Part shown: piece by piece, positions 8,730 to 16,066 of the stretch
Numbering within the stretch: position 1 is the stretch's first letter
Layout of the letters: the number at the start of each line of letters is the position of its first letter
Assembly (NCBI RefSeq): GCF_001442625.1
Contig: NZ_LMZQ01000018.1
Span: forward strand, 1-64,000
Direction: 5' to 3'
Origin: Pedobacter ginsenosidimutans
GTDB taxonomy: Bacteria; Bacteroidota; Bacteroidia; Sphingobacteriales; Sphingobacteriaceae
DNA: 64,000 nt
Made by a program: the position numbers and the translations under genes
Notes under the pieces: model-generated
Seen by the model: only the letters and a program-made list of their open reading frames with translations
Database searches by the model: none
What the model was told of the DNA's origin: nothing

Positions 8730-9974
8730 ATGAACAAGTTAAAACTATATGGTAAACCAGATTCTCCTGAAATTTACCCCATCAGAGACTTTTTAAAACG
8801 AAGTGTTATCGATTTCGAATGGTTTGACATTACGCATGATGATTTGGGCTGGGGCCAGGGAATTACCTCATTTAATAATCCCGATAAGCAACCTGTAATC
8901 GAATTTCCTGATGGCAAAGTGATCGTAAATCCAAGCTTAGAGCAGATTGCCTGTAATCTGGGCTGGATTACCGAACCCAAATATGCAGAATATGATCTTT
9001 CGATTTACGGTGCTGGCCCGGCGGGACTAAGTGCTGCGGTTTATGCTGCATCAGAAGGGCTGAAAACTATCCTTATTGAACGTGAGGCCATTGGCGGACA
9101 GGCAGGTACAAGCTCGCTGATCGAGAACTATCTGGGGTTTCCTGAAGGAATATCCGGGGCAAACCTTGCTGAAAGGGCCAGGCAGCAAGCACTAAAATTT
9201 GGTGTCGAGATTTTACTTTTAAAGGAGGGGATCAAAGGTGCTTTTTATGACAATAGAATCCATGTAGATTTTGCAAGCGGCGAAAAGCTGGTCGCAAAGT
9301 CAAATATCTGTGCAACCGGAGTGGAGTATGCCAGATTGAATCTCCCTGACGAGGACCGGTTTTTTCATAAAGGGGTTTATTACGGTGCCGGTGCAAGTGA
9401 GGCTTTTTTCTGTCAGGATAAAGACCTTTACATTGTTGGCGGAGGAAACTCTGCCGGACAGGCCGCTACCTATTTTTCTGGCTTTGCCAAACGCGTTTTC
9501 ATGGTGATCCGGAAAGGTAACCTTGCAGATACCCTATCTGAATACCTGATTCAGCGGATAGCATCTATTAAGAATATTAATGTCCTGTATTATGCTGAAG
9601 TAGTGGCACTGGAGGGTGATGATTATCTGGAGCGCATCAAAATTGTAAACAGTCAGGATGGAACAGAAGCATGGCACAACACCTCAAAACTATTCATCTG
9701 TATAGGGGGAAAACCCAATACCGAATGGGCTGTTGAAACTGCGATTTGTAGGGATAGAAATGGATATCTTTATACAGGTAACGATTTGCTTAGCCTGGAT
9801 CAATATAAGATGTGCTGGGAACTGGAGCGGCCACCTTATCATCTAGAAACTAGTGTCCCAGGCTCTTTTGCTGCCGGCGATGTTAGGTTTAATTCGGTAA
9901 AAAGGGTTGCATCGGCCGTAGGCGAAGGTGCCATGGCAGTAACTCAGGTTCATCAATATTTATCAAAATTGTAA
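8730..9974 (+). CDS. Thioredoxin-reductase-like FAD/NADPH flavoprotein lacking the CxxC, with N-terminal glutaredoxin-like region
   Basis: The 414-residue product has an N-terminal glutaredoxin-like fold (residues 1-80, start KLKLYGKPDSPE, no CxxC). An FAD site GAGPAG (94-99) with IGGQAGTSS follows, then a nucleotide site GGGNSA (237-242) and the C-terminal FAD motif AAGDVRFNSVKR. Where thioredoxin reductases carry CATC, this protein reads YYGAGASEA (near 217-225), so the standard dithiol relay is absent. Such Cys-free reductase relatives are known as a group but their electron acceptor is not settled. It sits between the small conserved gene (9 bases) and a zinc-finger gene (2 bases), a tight operon. 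Confidence 0.85.
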   Translation: MNKLKLYGKPDSPEIYPIRDFLKRSVIDFEWFDITHDDLGWGQGITSFNNPDKQPVIEFPDGKVIVNPSLEQIACNLGWITEPKYAEYDLSIYGAGPAGLSAAVYAASEGLKTILIEREAIGGQAGTSSLIENYLGFPEGISGANLAERARQQALKFGVEILLLKEGIKGAFYDNRIHVDFASGEKLVAKSNICATGVEYARLNLPDEDRFFHKGVYYGAGASEAFFCQDKDLYIVGGGNSAGQAATYFSGFAKRVFMVIRKGNLADTLSEYLIQRIASIKNINVLYYAEVVALEGDDYLERIKIVNSQDGTEAWHNTSKLFICIGGKPNTEWAVETAICRDRNGYLYTGNDLLSLDQYKMCWELERPPYHLETSVPGSFAAGDVRFNSVKRVASAVGEGAMAVTQVHQYLSKL

Positions 9975-9976
9975 TT

Positions 9977-10249
9977 ATGGAAAGTAACAGCATATGCAGT
10001 CACATTGAGGCTGTAAAAGAATTAAAAACTGCAAAAGAACGTGTTTGTGAAGCCTGCATAAAACAAGGTACGGATTGGGTGCATCTTCGTACCTGCCAAA
10101 CTTGTGGCATTACCTTATGCTGTGATTCATCGCCAATGCAACATATGTCGCATCATTGCCGGGCAGAAAAACATCCTGTTATAATCTCATCAGAACCAGG
10201 AGAACGATGGATGTACTGCTTTCTGGATAATGAAATGGCTGAATACTGA
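9977..10249 (+). CDS. UBP-type zinc finger protein
   Basis: The 90-residue protein is essentially one ZnF-UBP domain: CSHIEAV at the N terminus, CEAC (24-27), then CQTCGITLCC, and the histidine-rich HMSHHCRAEKHPVI. These Cys/His positions match the zinc ligands of UBP fingers, which in eukaryotes bind the free C terminus of ubiquitin; bacterial members have unknown ligands. It begins 2 bases after the flavoprotein stop. Zinc fingers of this class are often found next to or fused with thioredoxin-reductase-like proteins in bacteria, which suggests a joint function. Confidence 0.85.
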   Translation: MESNSICSHIEAVKELKTAKERVCEACIKQGTDWVHLRTCQTCGITLCCDSSPMQHMSHHCRAEKHPVIISSEPGERWMYCFLDNEMAEY

Positions 10250-10299
10250 TTTAAATATGATAAAAAGGGTGGCTTTTGGTTTAAAACGTCTGTTTTAAT

Positions 10300-10368
10300 T
10301 TTTGAAAAACCTCCCATTTCGATCAATTCGTCCACAAAATGGTTCGAATTACGCACCGCCACTGACCC
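10300..10368. repeat. 69-bp direct repeat, copy 1
   Basis: This segment matches 23948-24016 in the same orientation at 68 of 69 positions; the only difference is C at 10314 against T at 23962. It contains nested inverted segments (CCATTT...AAATGG and AATTCG...CGAATT). The next bases diverge (CTAACGG against TCAACAGG). The two copies bracket the TPR-kinase/SET block. It may be the end of a lost mobile element (IS21-like ends are one possibility), or a binding site; neither is proven. The rest of 10369-10540 shows no gene of note. Confidence 0.85.
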
Positions 10369-10540
10369 CTAACGGTAAAAACATTAATTAACTGCTGAAA
10401 ATAGAGCGTAATTTACTGTTTTTAAATTATTTACAATTTACTTTGTAAGTTTTTTTGGTTCGATGTTGTCGAATTCTAATTTATAAGTTTGCCCAAAAAC
10501 TTCTTAGTTTCAAATGGAGGATATGGAAAACTACAGCAAA

Positions 10541-11155
10541 CTAAATCAACTCGAGTTTTGTAGCCTTACCAATTAGCATTGCCGTGTTTTTTACATCAAA
10601 TTTTTCCAGCAAGCTTTTTCGATGTGTATTTACGGTTGGGATGCTAATGAAAAGTTTTTCAGCTATTTCTGCATTGGTTAGTCCTTCTGCGATTAACAAT
10701 AGCACTTCTTTTTCTCTTCGGGTAATTAAGAGCTGATTGGGCTCAGGTTTCCTCAATGCGCTTAAGACTTCGAAACTATAATATACTTTGCCCTTAAGTA
10801 CACTACTTATCGCTTCCAACAGCTCTTCTTTTGTCGCATTTTTTAATACATAACCCAAAGCACCATTATCTATCATGTTTTTGATAATGGCCTGCTGATT
10901 AAAGGTGCTAAGGCCAAGTATGGCTATGGAAGGATATAATTGTTTAACTTCTTTACATAAGTCTATCCCGCTTTTATCGGGAAGGTTTACATCCATTAGT
11001 ATCACATCAGGTTCGTGCAGTTTAAGAAAACTAAGGCATGATGCTGCGTTGGTGGCATGTCCCATCCAATCGAGTGTTTTTTCGTTTTGCAGTAAAGAAC
11101 GAATGCCTTCTATCACCATGTAATGGTCGTCTACTACAAAAATGCCTATTTTCAT
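10541..11155 (-). CDS. NarL/FixJ-type response regulator
   Basis: The 204-residue protein has a receiver domain with the acidic pocket VDDH (Asp9, Asp10), phosphoacceptor Asp55 in ILMDVNLPDKSG and a later LKNATKEE lysine region. A LuxR-type helix-turn-helix follows near 140-200 (ITRREKEVLLLIAEGLTNAEIAEKL as a split motif). It would be phosphorylated by the kinase encoded 9 bases upstream, at 11165-13108, and then bind DNA. The obvious candidate targets are the three palindromic operators at 13287, 20799 and 23258 inside the same block. The stop TAG is at 10541-10543, close to direct-repeat copy 1. Confidence 0.93.
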   Translation of the reverse strand: MKIGIFVVDDHYMVIEGIRSLLQNEKTLDWMGHATNAASCLSFLKLHEPDVILMDVNLPDKSGIDLCKEVKQLYPSIAILGLSTFNQQAIIKNMIDNGALGYVLKNATKEELLEAISSVLKGKVYYSFEVLSALRKPEPNQLLITRREKEVLLLIAEGLTNAEIAEKLFISIPTVNTHRKSLLEKFDVKNTAMLIGKATKLELI

Positions 11156-11164
11156 TTCCTGCTG

Positions 11165-13108
11165 TTAAATAGTAATTTCTATCATTATTGAAGTGCCTTT
11201 GCCAGGAGCAGATTGCAAATCTATTCTACCTTTTAAAAATTCAACACGATTTCGAATATTTAACCAACCCATTCCGGCTGATTGTTTCAACCGTTCAGTA
11301 TCAAATCCATTTCCATCATCTTCTACCGTAACGACTAATAATTTTTCCTGCTCTGATTGATGAAGTTGCACCAGTACATTTTTGGCATTGGCATGTTTTA
11401 TCGCATTGTTAAGTAGCTCTTGGATAATGCGATAAATGGTAATTGATGTAGTTTGTGGTATGTCTGCCTGGTGCATCCCTACCGATTGGTAATTTACATG
11501 CAGTACGCCATTGCGATCCATTTCCTCGCAATATTCTTTCAGTGCAGTATCCAGTCCATATTTTACTAGTATTTCAGGCATCATGTTGTGTGCAACACGG
11601 CGCATTTCTTTAATGGAACTATCTAACATATCAATGCTTCGTTCAAAAGCATGTACATTATCAGGAGTCATTATTAAGTTTTCTTTCATATTATTTAATG
11701 AAAATTTTATTCCACTCAGCATCCCACCAAGCCCATCATGCAGATCTTTGGCTAGTCGGGTGCGTTCTTGTTCTTCGCCTTTCAGTACGGCTTCTGTGGC
11801 AGTAAGTTGTTTTTCTGTTTCTAATTCATCGATTTTTGCCTGTTGCAATTTTTGCCGATGCTTATAGTTAAGATAGCTTAGTATGGAAATGGCAAGAAAA
11901 GCAATGGTTCCAGCGATTAAAAAGTAATTAAGAATATTTTTTTGACGTATTTCTGCTGTTTGTAACTTTATTTGGCTTTCTTTTTTTTCTGTTTCAAATT
12001 TTACTTCTTCATTGGCGTGTTTTTGAGCCATCGATTCAGTAAAAATATCTTCTTTAATTTTTGTGGCTTCTCTTTGATATTGAGATGCTAAAGCATAATC
12101 ATGCTCCGCATACAGCACATTAGAGAGGCTTTGTAATAGTGTTCCTCTTGCTTCTTTATAATCATTGGTCTTGCTGATATCCAGCGCCTTAATAAGTAAT
12201 TGTTTGGCTCTAGCGTATTGATTTGTTTTAAAATAATAGACAGAAAGATTTTGATAGCAAGACATAATATTGAAGTTGTCCGCTATTTTAGTGGCTGTTG
12301 CCAGTCCTTTTTCTGCGTAATATTTTACCTGTTCCAATTTGTTTTGCCTATCCATAATTTCTACCATCCCTTCACAATTCATCGCCACAAAACTTGGAAA
12401 GTTGTATTTATCGCAGAGCGATAAGCTCTCTTTATATGCTTCAATTGCTTTTATATCCTGTCCCAGCGCATCGTAGGCATTGCCCAGATTTAGTAAAGTA
12501 GAAGTCAACTGTTGGTAATTCTTAATTTTTCTATCGAGGTATTCTGCTTTTTTCCCAAATTCAATGGCTTTTTTATAGTCTTTTATCATCAGATAGTTTG
12601 CGGCCATACTGGCATTCAAAGTGGCCCTTGTTCTGGATGAAGTGTCCAGCCGTTCTATAATACGTACGCCTTTCAGGCTATATTCAATCCCTGTTTCATA
12701 ATCCGATTTGAAATTGTAGCGTTCTCCCAATGTAAAGTAGGCAATGCCCATGCTTAAAGAATCCTTCATTTCCGTGGCAATTTTGAGAATCTGTTTGCCA
12801 TACCATATCGCCGAATCGTGTTGCGTAAGCGTTGCAAATAGGTACATCATTCTTTTATTGTACTTCAGTTTGCCTGCAGTATAGTTAAGACTATTACTTA
12901 GGCGCCCACCTTCTTTGGCATAGGTCATAGCCTTTTTCATATCGTGGTCTTCATATTCCAGGGTAAGGGCAAAGAGTAATTTTACCTTACTTGTATCTTC
13001 TTTCGACTTATTTAATAACCTTTTAAGACTATCAATTTTTTGTAGGTCTTGACCAGGGCTATTTAGAAAACAAAATATGATAAAAAGGCTTGTGAGTAGT
13101 TTTTTCAT
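11165..13108 (-). CDS. Sensor histidine kinase with periplasmic TPR domain (HisKA_3 type)
   Basis: The 647-residue protein has a signal peptide (to about residue 19), TPR-like repeats over about 40-350, a coiled region, one membrane helix (about 392-412), a HisKA_3 dimerisation domain with His457 in AKDLHDGLGGML, and an HATPase domain. The latter shows the N box LLNNAIKHA near 565, DDGNGFD at 597-603 and GMGWLNIRNR from 612. This is the partner kinase of the NarL regulator downstream. Periplasmic TPR repeats suggest it senses a protein or peptide; the exported proteins encoded divergently from it are candidates. Its promoter shows the same -7 sequence as the promoters of the block. Confidence 0.93.
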   Translation of the reverse strand: MKKLLTSLFIIFCFLNSPGQDLQKIDSLKRLLNKSKEDTSKVKLLFALTLEYEDHDMKKAMTYAKEGGRLSNSLNYTAGKLKYNKRMMYLFATLTQHDSAIWYGKQILKIATEMKDSLSMGIAYFTLGERYNFKSDYETGIEYSLKGVRIIERLDTSSRTRATLNASMAANYLMIKDYKKAIEFGKKAEYLDRKIKNYQQLTSTLLNLGNAYDALGQDIKAIEAYKESLSLCDKYNFPSFVAMNCEGMVEIMDRQNKLEQVKYYAEKGLATATKIADNFNIMSCYQNLSVYYFKTNQYARAKQLLIKALDISKTNDYKEARGTLLQSLSNVLYAEHDYALASQYQREATKIKEDIFTESMAQKHANEEVKFETEKKESQIKLQTAEIRQKNILNYFLIAGTIAFLAISILSYLNYKHRQKLQQAKIDELETEKQLTATEAVLKGEEQERTRLAKDLHDGLGGMLSGIKFSLNNMKENLIMTPDNVHAFERSIDMLDSSIKEMRRVAHNMMPEILVKYGLDTALKEYCEEMDRNGVLHVNYQSVGMHQADIPQTTSITIYRIIQELLNNAIKHANAKNVLVQLHQSEQEKLLVVTVEDDGNGFDTERLKQSAGMGWLNIRNRVEFLKGRIDLQSAPGKGTSIMIEITI

Positions 13109-13125
13109 CAGAACATAATAGTCTA

Positions 13126-13165
13126 TAAAAGTAATGAAGCTATCTTGGCGTAATGATCTCTGATT
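13126..13165 (-). promoter_or_regulatory. Candidate promoter of the kinase/regulator pair
   Basis: On the minus strand the -7 element TACTTTTA lies at 13133-13126, 17 bases before the kinase ATG. This is the same element and nearly the same distance as at the three plus-strand promoters of the block. The upstream segment at 13152-13165 contains AATGATCTCTGATT, related to but not identical with the AATCAT-N8-ATGATT operator, so regulation may differ. Weaker than the other three. Confidence 0.4.
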
Positions 13166-13244
13166 AAGACGTTTGCTCGTGATGATTTCATATCCTAATT
13201 TACATTTTTCTTCGATGCAAATAAAATAATATGAACTCGTATTT

Positions 13245-13335
13245 CATATCCTCTTTTTTAATGATTTTTTAAGAATATACCTGTAAAATCATCTTTTTTA
13301 ATGATTGTCCAGTCTTGTTGTTCAATCTACTTTTA
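13245..13335 (+). promoter_or_regulatory. Operator-promoter 1 of the TPR-kinase block
   Basis: A palindrome AATCAT-N8-ATGATT lies at 13287-13306, its end overlapping a -33 TTG (13305-13307). Exactly 20 bases on comes the -7 element TACTTTTA (13328-13335), 21 bases before the ATG at 13357. A second, partial copy (CATATC...ATGATT, 13245-13266) lies exactly 40 bases upstream, about four helical turns. The same arrangement occurs at 20799 and 23258. The position next to -33 suits an activator touching RNA polymerase. Confidence 0.75.
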
Positions 13336-13356
13336 CATCATAAAATCTAAAAACCC

Positions 13357-14466
13357 ATGAAAAAAATATTCATCTTATTCTTATTCATTGCAGGTGCAAC
13401 AGGTAGCAATGCACAAATAAAAAAAATTGATTCAAGTGGGGTGGTTAGACCAGTTATTAACCCTAAGGTTAAAGGACAAATCATTGTATCGACACCGCAG
13501 CAAACCAATACTACGCCAACAACAAATGTTTCAATGGTTCCGCCCAAGCAAACGGCAACAGGCATGTTATACACACCTGCATCAACCACAACGCAAACGC
13601 CAAATCAGCCCATTACGGCAACGAATCCGACTCCTACACCAACGGCCCTTCCTGATATGGTTATTACAAATATTAGCTTTTCTCCCAATACAAGTAATAC
13701 ATATGCGGTAAATTATAGCTTAAAAAATGTCGGCACTGCCCCTGTAAAAAAAGGTTTATTATCAGTACAAGGCTACATAAATGGAGCCCCCGCGGGAGGT
13801 GGCAATTCTACCAGCCTAACAAGCGAAATAAATCAATTGTTAAATCCCGGAGAATCTATGAGTAGCAGAAATACATTTAGTACTAATGGTATTATAGTGG
13901 GTAATGCATATACATTTGAACTTTGTGTAAATGGAATGAAATCAAATGTTGGCACTGCTTCCGAAACATGGGTTGGGCAGGAGTTTTCTGAATTGAATTT
14001 TACAAATAATGTGATACAATCGTCGTTTACCATTCCACCGCCACCACCAGCTCCGGCAGATATGGAAGTTACTATTACCAAAATAGAAAAGAGTCCGGTG
14101 GATACCGCATCATTCGTTAGGATTTATTACACCTTAAAAAATATTGGTGAAACAGCTATTCCATCAACTGCCTCCCTAAGCTTACAAAGCAGAGTTGAAG
14201 ATACAGATAATGACCCAAATACTTTTCTGGAAACCGCCTGTTGCGGGCAGGCTACTGGGGGAAATACATTGAATACAGGTGAAATTCCATTTGCACCCGG
14301 AAACATGAAAGAACTTTTCTATGATGCGAGAGTAGCTGGAGGTGCTAATTTTTCCACTTTGCCCAAAAATGTACTTTACAAGTTCAACATTCAAATAACC
14401 GGATATGGTTTTACCGATAGCAACAATTCAAATAATAAAAGCGGCTATAACTATTTACTTCATTAA
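13357..14466 (+). CDS. Exported protein with two CARDB-like immunoglobulin domains
   Basis: The 369-residue product has a signal peptide (MKKIFILFLFIAGATG, cleavage near SNAQ). A Pro/Thr-rich linker covers about residues 45-95. Then come two related beta-sandwich segments with the CARDB-type signature: YAVNYSLKNVGTAPVKKG near 115 and VRIYYTLKNIGETAIP near 250. CARDB domains are adhesion- or scaffold-type modules of surface proteins. It is first in the divergent unit opposite the TPR kinase and is preceded by operator-promoter 1. No catalytic motif, lipobox or sorting domain was seen. Its role in the block is unknown. Confidence 0.75.
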   Translation: MKKIFILFLFIAGATGSNAQIKKIDSSGVVRPVINPKVKGQIIVSTPQQTNTTPTTNVSMVPPKQTATGMLYTPASTTTQTPNQPITATNPTPTPTALPDMVITNISFSPNTSNTYAVNYSLKNVGTAPVKKGLLSVQGYINGAPAGGGNSTSLTSEINQLLNPGESMSSRNTFSTNGIIVGNAYTFELCVNGMKSNVGTASETWVGQEFSELNFTNNVIQSSFTIPPPPPAPADMEVTITKIEKSPVDTASFVRIYYTLKNIGETAIPSTASLSLQSRVEDTDNDPNTFLETACCGQATGGNTLNTGEIPFAPGNMKELFYDARVAGGANFSTLPKNVLYKFNIQITGYGFTDSNNSNNKSGYNYLLH

Positions 14467-14520
14467 TGTATAACTGCTGGGATTTTGAAGTGATTTTTCA
14501 GAAATGATAACGTTAAAAAG

Positions 14521-15897
14521 ATGAAAACTATAAAAAACATTCTCCTGTTTAACCTGCTATTGATGGTAAGTTGTACTGGTTTTGCCCAAAAGCAGGCTTT
14601 TGATGTAATAAACTATACGATACCCAACGGTTGGGATAAAACAGAAATGGCAAATGGCATTCAACTGTCCACCAAAAACGATGGTAAAGGAAACTATGCA
14701 GCTGCTGTTATTTTAAATTCGGCAGCAACAGCCGCATCGGCACAAGAAAACTTTACTGCCAGTTGGGAGAAACTGGTAAAAGGTACGGTATCTGTTTCTG
14801 AAGAACCAACCATGCAAGAACCTGCTACTGAAAAAGGATGGAACGTTTTGTCGGGGCAGGCCAGCTATACCGATGGCACCAATAAAGGATTGGTAACACT
14901 GATAACCGCAACGGGAAACGGTAAAATGGCCAACGTGGTAATCATGACCAATACCGATAAATATCAAAACCAAATACTGGATTTTATAAAAAGCCTAAAC
15001 TTAAATGAAACGGCAACTGTACAAAACAACAAAACAAACTCAGTTTCTCCAACAAATGCTACAATAGGTTCTGGAAACAAAAATCTGTATGCTATTACTG
15101 TTCCACCCACCTGGAGTTTAAATGAAGGTGGAAATAGTTTGACGCTAGAAAAAAATACAACTACAGGAAAAAGAATTATTGAGTTGATGGATATGGTAAG
15201 ATCATCGGGGAGTTTGGAAAAAGATATGGAACATATATTCTTCGAGGTTTTTGATGGTTGGAGTCTATATAACAGTTCTAACAACCAGTTATTCGAAAAA
15301 GGAGATCATGAAAAAGGAGTTACCTGCCAGGGTCTGCCTTATTACATGTTGAGCAATAGCATTACTAAACCTGGGGGTGACGTTATAAAGGGTACTGTGC
15401 TGTTGATACAGGTAGGAACAAACATAGCAGTTATTAATTCGGCTGATATCATACTAGGCAGCGAGATGGAGATGGGCTTGAATTTTCTTTTATTCACTTT
15501 AAAAATAAATGGGGTCGCTGAAAAAAATACGGATTATAAAAAGCAGCTAATTGGTACATGGGTTTCAGGCAGCGGACTTTATGGTAATAGTTTAAATGCT
15601 GCTACCAGTTACACCGCAGAAGGAACATTTTATGTGTTGATACAATCTTCTTATACGGTGGATTATGATTATTATAATGACTTAATTAAGAAAAGTCAAT
15701 TTAAAAGCAAGGGTGTATTTAGCTTAAAAGGAAATTTGCTGGAAAGAAAAACTAGTTCAGGTCTAGTAACAAATTACTTCATTAGATTTTATTCAAGAAA
15801 ATCTGGAAATAATGAATGGAGAAATTTAATGAGTTTGTATAACGCTAATTATGATAAAAACAGAATAGAAACGCTTGTTCCTTTTCAAAAGCTTTGA
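14521..15897 (+). CDS. Exported protein with two PsbP/DUF1795-like segments and a lipocalin-like C terminus
   Basis: The 458-residue protein carries a signal peptide (to about TGFAQ, residue 22). Residues 27-158 (NYTIPNGWDKT...) and 180-330 (ITVPPTWSLNE...) look like two copies of a PsbP/DcrB-type fold. The C-terminal part starts QLIGTWVSG near 342 and resembles lipocalin-like domains that begin GTW. These are fold impressions only. It follows the CARDB-like gene by 54 bases without a new operator. Its last codons (YNANYDK) are echoed in the damaged fragment that follows immediately. Confidence 0.6.
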   Translation: MKTIKNILLFNLLLMVSCTGFAQKQAFDVINYTIPNGWDKTEMANGIQLSTKNDGKGNYAAAVILNSAATAASAQENFTASWEKLVKGTVSVSEEPTMQEPATEKGWNVLSGQASYTDGTNKGLVTLITATGNGKMANVVIMTNTDKYQNQILDFIKSLNLNETATVQNNKTNSVSPTNATIGSGNKNLYAITVPPTWSLNEGGNSLTLEKNTTTGKRIIELMDMVRSSGSLEKDMEHIFFEVFDGWSLYNSSNNQLFEKGDHEKGVTCQGLPYYMLSNSITKPGGDVIKGTVLLIQVGTNIAVINSADIILGSEMEMGLNFLLFTLKINGVAEKNTDYKKQLIGTWVSGSGLYGNSLNAATSYTAEGTFYVLIQSSYTVDYDYYNDLIKKSQFKSKGVFSLKGNLLERKTSSGLVTNYFIRFYSRKSGNNEWRNLMSLYNANYDKNRIETLVPFQKL

Positions 15898-16062
15898 TTA
15901 CAATGCCAATTTCGATAAGGGGGAATAGTTGAAGCTAACAAGTGGCTTTTTACCTCCGTATTGGATGCAAGCCCGGCCATTGGCAATCCCAAATCAACCA
16001 GCTGCTTATACACCTGGAACGGTAAATGGAGAGATGAAACTGGAAATAAAATAATACCATAA
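15896..16062 (+). pseudogene. Gene 3'-end remnant with a frameshift at a run of five G
   Basis: Directly behind the stop of the previous gene, another frame encodes DYNANFDKG, similar to YNANYDK at the end of that gene. It is cut off by TAG at 15926. Shifting frame at the G run (15919-15923) restores a continuous coding-like sequence (GIVEANKWLFTSVLDASP ... YTWNGKWRDETGNKIIP) to TAA at 16060-16062, five bases before the next ATG. One extra G would join the two parts. It looks like the remnant of a paralogous 3' end, or a sequencing error or slippage site. Confidence 0.5.
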
Positions 16063-16066
16063 ATAT

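Noticed and set aside
10153..10362. Minus-strand frame of 69 codons that overlaps the zinc-finger gene and the first 69-bp repeat
   Set aside because: Part of it is the antisense of the zinc-finger gene, and the second copy of the repeat does not support a longer protein. It may reflect a mobile-element end but not a gene by itself.
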